Source of the DNA: Filosporella fistucella
Taxonomy: Eukaryota; Ascomycota; Leotiomycetes; Helotiales
Reading direction: 5' to 3'
Assembly: GCA_030077755.1 (NCBI GenBank)
Contig: JAQJZZ010000021.1
Location: forward strand, 310,001-374,000
Length of the DNA stretch: 64,000 nucleotides
Position numbers and translations under genes: made by a program. Within the stretch, counting starts at the first letter, position 1; the number at the start of each line of letters is the position of its first letter. Shown here in pieces: positions 47,003 to 57,170 of this stretch. The notes beneath the pieces were generated by a model. That model saw only the letters and a program-made list of their open reading frames with translations. It did no database searches and was not told the DNA's origin.

Positions 47003-48674
47003 ATGATTGCTTCATTTACCCACATTCGTACAGAGGAGTATTTGAGATTATCTAGAATACAAGGTATCATCGTCCTCCTGATTGGAAGCTTCCTCAGCCT
47101 CCTCATTTATCGAATCGCCTTCCACCCCCTACGCAAAATTCCCGGCCCATTCCTCGCAAAGCTCACTGGACACTGGAGGAATGACCGAACATGGCGAGGA
47201 ACCTGGCATGAAGATATCATTCAACTCCACGAGCGCTATGGCCCAGTTGTCAGAATTGCTCCCAACGAAGTTTCAGTCATCGACCAGAATTGCATCAAGC
47301 TGCTCTATGGTCATGGCAAGAATGCCTTGAAGACGGATTGGTATGCCGTTTGGGATCCTCCTATCGGAGCACCTGCTTTCTTCTCCGCAAGAGATCGGAA
47401 TCTTCATTCATTTTTGCGGAAACGAGTTTCTGCTGCCTATTCAATGACCGCGATACTCAAGTATGAGAAGCCGATCCAGGACCTGTTAGATCTCATGATC
47501 GAGAAATTGAAAGAGCAAGCTGCCGCAGGCAATTCAATCAATCTCGGAGAGTGGACTGGTGCTTTTGCCTTTGATGTTGTCGGAGTTCTAGGATTTGGCT
47601 CTCCCCTCGGGTCTCTTGCTAGCAATGCAGAAGACGTGATGAAGCTTCGCTCGACTGTATTGGAGTTATTCTTTTGGAGCCAGTGTATGGGTCACTACTG
47701 GGGTCAGATGAAGCTTCTTCGAAATGTTGTCACTCTGAAACTTATGGAACTTTTCGGAATCGAGGATAAGATTAAGGCCTTCCAGGACTGGAGCTTGGAT
47801 AAGGTAGTTGAAAGGATGGGGGAGAAAGAGAATGGGATCGAGCACCCGGACATGCTGGGTCATTTTGTGAAGATGAAAACACCTAATGGAGAACCAGTAG
47901 GTCTCCCTGAAGTACTGGTGGAGGCTTTAAATCTTGTGTAAGAACCCCTCATACTTTTGATAAAGATCCATACCTGACAGAATCAGTGGTGCTGGTGCCG
48001 ACACAACATCGATTGGTATGCGATCCTGTATCGAAGCCGTTTGCTCTCGACCCGATGTATATCAAAAGCTTCAAGAAGAAGTCGATACCTTCTACGAGTC
48101 GAACAATTTGGCTGAGCCAATCACCTATCTCCAAACTCAACAGTTACCATATTTGAACGCCGTTGTAAAGGAAGCGTTACGTCTCCGACCTTCAATAATT
48201 GGGCAGCTTCTCCGGCATGCTCCAGCTGAGGGACTCGTCGTTGATGGCAAGTTCATTCCTCCGAATACATCAGTGGGCATAAGTCCGCTAGCTCAGAATC
48301 GCGATAAAAGAATATGGGGTGAGGATGCCAATGAATTTAAGCCCGAGAGGTGGTTGGAAGATGAAGCCAAAGCTAGGCAGCTTGAGTCTTATAACATGAC
48401 ATTTGGTGGTAATGGTCCAAGGATGTGTATAGGACGAAACATCGCCTTAGTAAGCCTCTCTTCACTCCTTCCGTTGCTGTTAAGAAGTCCAAACTAAAAT
48501 TTTACATCCCAGGTCGAGATACATAAGTTTCTCGCTCAGATGATTCGGGCATTTGACATTGAGATTGTGAATAAGGAACAGCCGTATAAGATGAAGACTT
48601 ACTGGTTCTCTTACCAGCATGAGTTTATGGTCACGATGAAACCAAGAGTCCTGAAGATTGAGACTGTTACATAG
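47003..48674 (+). CDS. Cytochrome P450 monooxygenase, 519 aa
   Basis: Three exons (47003-47937, 47987-48449, 48513-48674); introns are 49 and 63 bp. An N-terminal membrane anchor (residues ~18-38) is followed by the hinge H-P-L-R-K-I-P-G-P. The I-helix oxygen-binding motif is G-A-G-A-D-T-T-S, built over the first intron. The ExxR motif is in K-E-A-L-R-L-R-P, P-E-R-W follows, and the heme loop is F-G-G-N-G-P-R-M-C459-I-G. It is an ER-bound class II enzyme needing cytochrome P450 reductase. Its general look is close to fungal benzoate-hydroxylase or pisatin-demethylase-like P450s, though a CYP family cannot be assigned by eye. It is the last of three co-directional cluster genes and ends 44 bp from the convergent coiled-coil gene, so the 3' UTRs must overlap. 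Confidence 0.93.
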
Positions 48675-48718
48675 CGTCTAGTGTTCTTTCTCCTATGTTC
48701 TAGTTTGAGTTCAGAAAA

Positions 48719-49609
48719 TCAAAACTTCAACCTTCGCTTGGCGGTCTCCTTAGTACTCCCAGCAATCTGCTTTGATCTGCTCTTTACCAAACGATTCTTG
48801 TCCACACTTGACTCTGCATTCGAATGTCTGGCATTTGTCGGCTCTCTATCCATCAGCCCCTCAATCCATTCCATGAGCTTCTTCTCTCGTCCCAGTCTTC
48901 TTTCGACCTCTTCATCCAATTCCCTTTCCCGCGCCACTCTCTTATCAAGCTCCTCTTGTAATTCCTTTCTTGCTGTCTTCTCCGCACTCAATAGCTCTGT
49001 CAATCTATTGACTTGGTCCTTCAAGATATCTTTCTCAGTCGTATTCTGCAGTATAGCCTTCTCATAGAGCTCCTTCATATCGTCCAGCTTCGTTGTTATG
49101 GACTTAACTTCGCCGTAGCTATCATGGAGCCGTGCTTTTAGGCCTTCGACTTCGATCTTGAGAGTACTGAGCTGGACTTGCAAGTCTTCGAGTGGAGTGT
49201 CACCGTTGCATCCTGGGAGTACCTTCTGCATATCACCATCATATCTCAACCTAATATTATTTGTATTTTTCTCAACCTTGTCAACCACATCCACCACCAA
49301 TGCTTTTTCCTTTTCGTGCCCTTGACCACTTCCACTCCTCTTCCGCGAAGTCAGCACAGGACTCGCAGGTGGCGTCAACAAGCTATATCTCCTGCCACTA
49401 CCGCTCTGTAGCTTTTGTTCTTCTTCATCATCACTGATAATGGAAGCATTACGAGAGTGAACCGGGCTGCGGACTATTGTCTCTTCTGCTTCTTTTGCTC
49501 TTTGCCTCGACGGGTTCGGGACGTCTGGGTCTGAGAGAATGATACGCCGGGTTTCGAACTCCTTGGCGATGACTTGGATGCGGGTAGGCTGGCAAGGGAG
49601 GGACGTCAT
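48719..49609 (-). CDS. Coiled-coil protein of unknown function, 296 aa, intronless
   Basis: A single frame from ATG 49609. Residues 1-105 are Ser/Pro/Arg-rich and look disordered, with possible phosphosites (S-L-L-T-P-P-A-S-P). Residues ~115-265 form a long heptad-rich coiled coil (repeats of L-E-D-L-Q-V-Q-L, L-K-I-E-V-E-G-L-K, L-S-A-E-K-T-A-R-K-E-L-Q-E-E-L). The end is basic (R-R-L-K-F). I do not recognise a family; fungal homologues of this type are usually listed as hypothetical. It is convergent with the P450. Confidence 0.7.
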   Translation of the reverse strand: MTSLPCQPTRIQVIAKEFETRRIILSDPDVPNPSRQRAKEAEETIVRSPVHSRNASIISDDEEEQKLQSGSGRRYSLLTPPASPVLTSRKRSGSGQGHEKEKALVVDVVDKVEKNTNNIRLRYDGDMQKVLPGCNGDTPLEDLQVQLSTLKIEVEGLKARLHDSYGEVKSITTKLDDMKELYEKAILQNTTEKDILKDQVNRLTELLSAEKTARKELQEELDKRVARERELDEEVERRLGREKKLMEWIEGLMDREPTNARHSNAESSVDKNRLVKSRSKQIAGSTKETAKRRLKF

Positions 49610-50748
49610 TCTGAACGGATTTAAGAACAGTGTGCGTGTATTTTGTTAGAGTATTATTATTAATATATGTTCTTAATCTTGACTTAGCAGCATAGAAGAG
49701 AAAAGGACTCTGTAGCTTTATCGCCATTACAAGGAATGTGACCGAGCTGAGCTGATAAGTAGCAAATAGGTGCATGAGGCTGCCATGTGGAGAGTGGTGA
49801 TTCGATTGGATATCAATTGACATGCAAGAGTCTCCTTTAAGATATTTCAAATGCATGGTAACAACCAACCATCACAACTGAGTCGCACGAACTCAAACTT
49901 CGATAACAATGGTAGATGCGACGAACATCAGAACCTCCGTCAACAATACCGACTGTCGAAAATGTAATAACCTTGATTGAAAAGATCTCTTTACAGCCTG
50001 CTTCTTCTACAATCTCCTCATGCCATTCCCCTCACCATGACCAGATACCCTTCATCCTCCCGAGTAAAAAATGGAAAACAGTGCAGGAATCTCAAAATCA
50101 GATACTTCCCATAAAACCAGAAACTTCCATCCACTTCAGCTTCTTTCACCGTCAGAGTCTGAACAGACGTGTGTACACCTACGCGGCGCTTTATAGGTCG
50201 AAATCGACGAGATATCGTCTGGTCGAATTACCCCGCACTTTACCCGTTTCCCCACACTTAGGGGCAAGTGAATAGGGATTTTGAACGATGAAGTATTTCA
50301 GTTTCGGTGAATGAGAGGAAGAAGCGAAGTTATATAAGGGAGAAAGTGGACAGGTACAGTGGAGTGGTGAGGAGCTACTGCTCTAGATTTTTGTCTTTGA
50401 CGAAGAATTTGTATGTGAGATGACCATGTATTGAATGCTGTTGTAGTGAAGTACCCCAAAACGCATTGTTGAAGTTTGAAGGAACAATATATGTCAAATA
50501 TCAGGAAATTTTCATTCTACAGACGAGCAATATCACAAACCTATAAGCTGTCACATAGCCAGGTATATGCTTGGCTGCTTCAAAGTATCTCAAGCGTAAC
50601 GAATATTCAAATGTGCAAGTCATTCCATTATTACTAAACCAGAGCATTGTCACTATGCTACTGGTGAAAGTCTCGCAAGTCATAAAGTCATTATCCAGTT
50701 CCCCAAACGCCAGCCATCCAAGCAATATTTCCTATTCTCTCCGAGTCC
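49610..50748. other. Intergenic region with one weak small ORF
   Basis: 1.1 kb between two minus-strand genes. Apart from the small frame at 49916-50275, listed separately, no feature is seen. Confidence 0.45.
49916..50275 (+). CDS. Possible small orphan protein, 119 aa
   Basis: An intronless frame with an ATG start, head-to-head with the coiled-coil gene about 300 bp away. Composition is plausible (mixed polar, few rare residues), but there is no motif, signal or repeat. Another ATG five bases upstream in a different frame competes for initiation. It could be noise. Confidence 0.28.
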   Translation: MRRTSEPPSTIPTVENVITLIEKISLQPASSTISSCHSPHHDQIPFILPSKKWKTVQESQNQILPIKPETSIHFSFFHRQSLNRRVYTYAALYRSKSTRYRLVELPRTLPVSPHLGASE

Positions 50749-51822
50749 TCACACGCACGGAACAATGTAGAGTCCAATTGGTCGTGGACGACTATCCTGG
50801 AAGTAATCCAGCTCAGTCTTGTTGACGCTACTGGCAGAATAGGTGATCCTCTTTCCGGCCGGACAATCAAACGTTGCAATTGTGTAGTTGTTCCCAGGTA
50901 TGACCTCCGTCTTTCCATAGTCCGTTGCGATTGCGGGAGTCGAGGAGAAGGCTGTACCTTCATCAGCTATGCCGGACAATAAAGCGAAGTCAATTCCTCC
51001 ATGCTGGTATACCTCCTGTTCTTGACCACTGAAGTAAAACTTCTCAACGTCAGGATCAAGTTCATTGCCGTATGGGAACAAGAAGACGAGGGAACATGTT
51101 CCAGTGTATGGTGCTGTAGTAGGAATATCGAAATTGAACAGAGTTGTATTGGCTGCTGAAATCCACGCCTTTAATGAGTTACCGAATGCTTGGTCTGGCT
51201 TTTGAGGCGATGTTGGAACAATCAGATGCGGAAATTGAAATGTACCGGAAGCAATATTAGTCGGACAAGTAGCGGCCGCTTTTGTAGCAACAGCAGAAGT
51301 AACTGAGCCACTTCCGGTGGCAGTAAGTGTGGGCGTAGCTGCGGCTGAAGAGGAATCTGGTCGACCAAGAGCTGAGCAGTTGAACCCTCCAGTCTTGAGT
51401 GTAACTGTATGGCAGCCTGTAGTATCTGCTTTGAGGTCGGAGTAGATATTGAAAGAACCGTCATTCCCGGGCCCAGCTGCAGGACAAGCAAGAAAATTGG
51501 GACATTCATCATGTAGCAGGTTTCCATCATCCCCTAGAACAAAATTTGTGTCTCCTACAATACCCTGAGAGCAACCAAGTTGTAAAGAGCCTGGATACAG
51601 ACCACAATTGCGATGTTGGAAGTCGTAGAGTTTGTTTCCAATCATATAGTATTCGCCTTGAGGATAATTTCCGCCGATTCTTGCTTCTCCGATCCTATCT
51701 TCTCTGACTTGTCCTTGCGTATCGCCAACGGCCGTCATCACGAATGAACATGGTTCTTGACGTGGTATCGAAATCCCGAGGGCGAGCGACAGGTTGAGCA
51801 CAACGAAGAGTGGACGCAGCAT
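50749..51822 (-). CDS. Secreted But2-domain cell-surface protein, 357 aa
   Basis: An intronless frame from ATG 51822. It has a signal peptide (residues ~1-16, ending L-G-I-S-I-P) and a Cys-containing N-terminal domain of ~130 residues with G-N-K-L-Y-D-F and D-D-G-N-L-L. An Ala/Ser/Thr-rich linker follows (~155-185), then a C-terminal domain reading F-P-H-L-I-V-P, F-N-F-D-I-P, C-S-L-V-F-L-F-P and G-L-Y-I-V-P-C. The last block is the fungal But2 C-terminal domain, named from the fission-yeast ubiquitin-like-binding protein Uba3-binding protein, but found mostly in secreted or wall proteins of filamentous fungi. Its function is unknown. No GPI-anchor tail is visible. Confidence 0.78.
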   Translation of the reverse strand: MLRPLFVVLNLSLALGISIPRQEPCSFVMTAVGDTQGQVREDRIGEARIGGNYPQGEYYMIGNKLYDFQHRNCGLYPGSLQLGCSQGIVGDTNFVLGDDGNLLHDECPNFLACPAAGPGNDGSFNIYSDLKADTTGCHTVTLKTGGFNCSALGRPDSSSAAATPTLTATGSGSVTSAVATKAAATCPTNIASGTFQFPHLIVPTSPQKPDQAFGNSLKAWISAANTTLFNFDIPTTAPYTGTCSLVFLFPYGNELDPDVEKFYFSGQEQEVYQHGGIDFALLSGIADEGTAFSSTPAIATDYGKTEVIPGNNYTIATFDCPAGKRITYSASSVNKTELDYFQDSRPRPIGLYIVPCV

Positions 51823-53463
51823 GGTGTTTTTTGTGAATTACCGGACTTGAAAGAGTCTGAGAGGGTGATACTTGTAGTAGAAGAACAACGAGGTTGGACT
51901 GCGTTGTGGTTGGCAATAATTGAGAGAAGTTGGGTTGTGGATTGGATATTCTGAATAGAAGGCTGGGAAGAATGCTTTCAAGTAAACGCGAGGGAGCAGT
52001 ATCACCAAGTGAAAAGGCGTACAAAAACGAAAGTCTTACCTTTCAGATCTTGAAATAAACTTCTCGGGGCTCTGCGGAGGTGTTCATTCATCGTCATTGC
52101 CTTCTGCCGGTGGCCATCGTGCTCGAAGCGTAATAAGATCATCCCTTCCATAATGACTACGTTTCCATGGTACGACTCATCAAAGAAGATTCCTTCATCT
52201 GGGAGTCTGCGTGTATTGTTTCCTCATTCGTACGATCCGCAGCTGGATAAACACCCCATGAAGTTAGAATTCATGCTTGTTCTGGCAGAAATTGAGGGGA
52301 AAGAAAGATAAAGGGCCGAAATAATGACGATGATTCAGGTACAGCAGCGCCAAGCTTCATATGAAACAAGCTGGGGTTCGGTTGCCTGTCCCTTTTCCGG
52401 AACGGTGGCTGATAATCTCCAACATCAAAAGCGGGTGGCTAGACAAACTCTCCGGGAACTTCTCCAAAATTTGTTTCAATTGCAACTTTATCATACAGGA
52501 AACATTATTGTTGTTGATACAAGGGATATCAAGTGATTGTATGTGTGATCAACGGACTTATAAGAATACGAGATATGAGACGTGACGGAAGGGAAGATAC
52601 AGCTGCTGCCGGCCGTTGATGATGAGATGAGGAGTACAGAGATCAGAAGCATGATCCCGAGATCACAAAAACGAAGGAAGCATCTCCGAGTACGGGTGCA
52701 CCACAGATCCGTTTGTTGCCGAAGACATTTCATTGCCATCTGGAATACTGTCTGCTGAGAGATACGAAAACATGTGCTAGGAAAACTTGTGCTTCTAACT
52801 GGTCATCGTGATATGGCAATGCACTCATTTTCTGGAACATGTCAATGGTTCAGTGTTACTTGAAGTGCAAAAAGGCAATCTGTGAGAATCTTCGAGGTAC
52901 GCAGCCACAAAAGAAATGATGACATGGACAAAACGGAAGCAATCGAGGAGGCTTGGTGTGCGAGAACTAGGGATATTGAAGGCTGACGGAAGGAATGGAA
53001 GCTGCACAGAAGATTGGCTAAAGTGATACAATTACAGATATTTTAAGCCATGGAAGAAAAGAAGACACAGAGATGAAACTCTTGAGAATACACGGATAGG
53101 ATCATTGAAGTCATGGGAGGGATAAAAGCTGCAAAGAGTCTTTGCAGTGCTACAGCTACATCCATGGTATTGTTCTGTCAACGGGCTCTTCTCCTACGGA
53201 TCTTTTTGTAATGGAATTCCCTCAGCTTGCAGACAAATTGTATAGAGGGAAACACAACCACTAAAAAGAGGAATGGAGAGAAGATGACAGACCCATATTT
53301 AAAGGGGGAAAATGGAGCATAAATCATGATAGAGGAATCATGCTTCTGTAAATCATTTAAGTATTAAAATACAAAGAGGTTATTTCGTCTATATTTTGAT
53401 ACAGTCATGAGTGACTCAAAGCTCCGCCCCATTTCTATATCGACACCGATCCCAAAAATCAAA
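51823..53463. other. 1.6-kb intergenic region
   Basis: Short ORFs on both strands without motifs or splice continuity. It includes the promoter of the But2 protein and the 3' UTR of the DHA2 transporter. Confidence 0.5.
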
Positions 53464-55450
53464 TCAAATTCCCTGTTCCATCCCCTCCTCCCACTCTTCG
53501 TCCTCAACTCCAATTAGACTCTCCCTCTCCTGTTCTACGGCCTTCTTCCCCTCTACTCCGACTTTCCACCCAGTAGCAGCCTGTATGAACACCATACTAC
53601 CCGCCAGAACCGTGCCAGCAACAAACAGCCTACCCAACGCGGTCACATATCCCTGTACAGCAACATCTTTATCTCTTCCTTCCAGTAATCCAACAAGAGC
53701 AGGACTACCTAGCAGTTTCCTTATCAACTCGGCTTTTCCTTGGCCCTCAAATCCTTCCTCGAGACTTCCTTTCAATACTCGCACGAAGAGACCACCACCG
53801 ATAGCACTGCCGAAACTGCCTGCAAAACCACGGAAAGTAGTCAATAAAGAGGTGGAAATGAAGTGGGTGGAAGGAGGAGTAAGATGCAGGAGATGAGCGA
53901 GTGTGTAATTTAGGGCTGCGCCGACGCAAAGTCCATTCAGGAAAACGGAGAGGAGAAAGATCGGAGCTGGCGTGGTTGGTTTGCAGAGGTATGATATCAG
54001 GAGGAGGGAGAAAGAGAAGAGTAGGTATGATATTAGACTTGGCCTGTGTATATTTCGTTAGCATATGATCAAATATCAGCTATTGAAATACCTACAGCCA
54101 AAAGCTTCCCGCTCGGCGAATATGCAAACCACCAGCCAAGATCCCTCCAACCGCGAATCCGAAATTTGTCGGTATGAGAATGGAGCCTGCTGATGCAGGA
54201 GACCAGCCTCGTACAGCAATGGCATAAGCAGGAGTGTAAAATAAGACCATCCATCTCGATGCCATAATGCCTAATTGAGCGATGCATGAGAGCAGTGCAC
54301 CTCGTGATTTGAGCACCGAAATTGGGATAATTGGATCCAACGCAAATCGGACCTCGATGAAGGTGAAAAGGGCCAAAGAAAATACGGAGAGGATGATGGG
54401 CGTCCAGACGACCTGTGGGCCGGAGAGCCCAAAGAGGAAGAGTGAAAGAGTCAAGATCTGCAAGTTTTAGCAAAAAATATCACCGAACTAAACGAGAAAC
54501 TTACAAGTGTGATAGCACCAAGATAATCAATCTTTGCTAGCTTCACCATGATTGATTTCTCTCCATCTTGATGACCTGATGTGAAAGACTTGGGAATGCT
54601 GAAAAATATGCCGGTGCCAAAAAGGAGACCTAACGGACTTTGAATCCAGAACAGAAACCTCTGAATTTCAATTAGCCCCATTCTAGCTTGAGATCGACGC
54701 ACATACCCATCCAGCAATTGGCAGCAAAGCTCCGGCAATGACGGCCCCAAAAGACACACCGGTCGTAAATCCTGTGTTCACCAAACCAATGAAAAGCCCT
54801 CTTCTTTTCTTTCCAGACAATTCCAGTACCAAGATGAAGGAGATAGTCATAATTCCAGCACCACCTAGACCTTGAATAGCTCTTCCAAGTAGAAATACTT
54901 TCAAGCTCTGGGCCTGAGAAGTGATGACCCCTCCAATAGCGAAGAATAGAGAAGCCACCAAAACGCAAGAGCGTGGAGAAAATATTTGCGCTAATCTTGC
55001 TGCCAGAGGAGAGGTGCTAGACATTGCTATCTATAACAAAATTAAGAAGATTCTAAAATGATTGCAAGTGACTTACCAAGTAGGTACTTGTGAACCAGCT
55101 TGCAGCGGCGAAGGCATTGAGGTCTTCCGCGATTTTGGATTGTGTTGTAGTGATTCCGGACATGTTGGAAGCTTTATTTGTCAATTGAATTACAACTTTT
55201 GAATTTCCAATGAAGAAAACGTACCTTGCAGGAATATTAAGCCCCATAAGCTCAGAATAATCAACAACCCTCTTCCTTTCCCAACCTGCTGATTCGCCTT
55301 ATTTTGATCTTCCAAGTCTTCATCACTTCCGCTTCGAGAGTCCGTCAGAGTTTCTGATCCGCCATTTTCGCTCTCATTGTCCCTCTGCTCTCTGAGCAAA
55401 GGCGTATCCTCTCCTACCCTCGATATCGTAGCATTTCCATTCTCTGCCAT
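53464..55450 (-). CDS. MFS transporter, DHA2 14-helix type, Vba-like
   Basis: Six exons (55450-55225, 55171-55077, 55030-54707, 54660-54505, 54457-54096, 54043-53464) give 580 aa. Introns are 46-53 bp and all junctions are in phase. The start is set at the ATG giving M-A-E-N-G; the frame is open further upstream, with another in-frame ATG at 55573. A cytosolic N-terminus carries an acidic dileucine-like signal, E-D-T-P-L-L, of the type that directs proteins to the vacuole. Then come helices with S-N-M-S-G-I-T-T-T-Q and A-S-W-F-T-S-T-Y-L, motif C-like G-L-G-G-A-G-I and F-T-T-G-V-S-F-G. This plan fits vacuolar basic-amino-acid permeases and related toxin exporters. It could also export products of the neighbouring oxidative block, but the targeting signal argues for the vacuole. 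Confidence 0.88.
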
Positions 55451-57170
55451 AATTCCGACTGCTGCACGTGACACGCCACTTTTGTTCCAGGCTTCCAGGC
55501 TGCTTTGGTGGCGGTACACTGACGATTTTGTGAGACTGTCTTTCCTTCCAATGTCTCTCATCAAATCAAGCATCCAATTTCTCGTATTCCCGATGCGACA
55601 GAATCGGCACTTCGAAAGATGTAAAAGCAGAAGCCATGCCGTCAAGATAAAGTATACCTACCTAAGCTGCTTCATAATCAAGCTCACGGCCGGCACGGAA
55701 TTCCATACCATTTTGGTACAGCATTCCACAGCGCTCGAGACGCAAATCCACTTGGAACCTTGCAGATGTCATCTTTCTAAGCGGCGGGAATGCTAAATTC
55801 CAGGGATTTGGGTGGCCGAGAACTTGAAACGGGCAAGCTATCGATAGCTCTCTCCCACTCTTGATTTTCCTACGTACTGTACCTGATTTATGCTTTTGCC
55901 AGCGTACTTTAAGGTAATGACAGTTCATCCATTCGAAGATAAATTGCCAACTCCTACTCCGGCTTTACTCTCAACTCCGAGATATCCGTGGAACGGAAAA
56001 TCATGTTGTCCAAGAATTTGATAAATCGAATCGATTCTTCAACGCAGCATTCCTAATCCCAGCCGTTGGACTTGAAAGACTCGGCAAAATTCCTGCCATC
56101 TGCAGCTAGAAGATTAAACCTCTATAAAATCTTCAACAAATCATATCATGATGATCACTAATCAGCTCAGCCTAGACATCGTATATTCTAACATCCATTC
56201 CCGTTTATCAACCTAATGATACCTGTGTCTGTAACCTGCCTTTCCTACTCACATACCCAACAGAAAAATGAAATGAATCCATTCCGACGTCCTTCTCAAG
56301 ACATTGAAGACCGTCAACATCAGCAATGCCACAGCACCCCCATATTTCTGACAGCTTGCAACCCCCTCTGCTTTCTCGCGCAACATGTTCATCAACTAAT
56401 CTCCCATCTAGATCTGTGTCTACTCCACCTTCTCCCATGCCATACATTTGAGACATCTCTACTCCCCTTTTTGTTTCCCTTGCTTCATGGTGTCGCCAAT
56501 TATCGGTTCATCATGCTTCTTGTAGACTCCGAAGCGCATTCGAAGGATCCTGCGAATGAAGTCTGTTGCAACTTCGATATGGGAGCAGGATATTATGATG
56601 AAGAGAACGGTGTCAATTGCAGGCACAGACTGAGCGTTACCTCCATCAAGGTCATGAAGCAGTGATCTGTAGAATGTGGGGTTAAACTGCCTTGATCAGA
56701 GCAGTCCAGATCTGGGAGTAAGATGGTGGTGAGCTGGGTTTATCTTCATCAGCAGCCCTGGTTTTAAGTGGTTTTCTTTATAGGACGCAGTCAGGGAAAA
56801 TGCAACGACACAGCAGAGCAGCAGTACGCAGCAACTCAGAATCACAGAAACTTATGTATCACAGGTAATCAAACTCAGACCTCATCTCATCAACACCATT
56901 TTTGATTCTCTAGCCTCTCTCTTAGGCTCTCATCTCATGAGTAATTAAATGCACAAAACATATGACTCGTAAGAAAATCACCACCGGGTATCATCAACGC
57001 CGATTGCTATGCAAAGGTAGGTTACCAACGGTGGCTAAAACCACCAATTTCAATCATCGTAACAAAATTTCGAGAAACGAATTTTCTATCGGGATATTAG
57101 TGATTTGGTGGAAGACAGGGTGGAGAAATGGAGGGGGACATACGGGAACTTGTTAGAATGAGAGTAACAA
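55451..57170. other. 1.7-kb intergenic region
   Basis: Holds the promoter of the DHA2 transporter and the 3' UTR of the DNMT5-type gene. A 149-codon plus-strand frame at 56216-56665 is His/Leu/Cys-rich, overlaps a minus frame, and shows no motif. Confidence 0.45.

Noticed and set aside
34594..48674. Reading the block as a classical secondary-metabolite toxin cluster
   Set aside because: No PKS, NRPS, terpene cyclase, DMATS or RiPP precursor was found in or next to it within the window.
56216..56665. 149-codon plus-strand ORF
   Set aside because: Mixed composition, overlapping minus frame, lies in the 3' region of the DNMT5-type gene.
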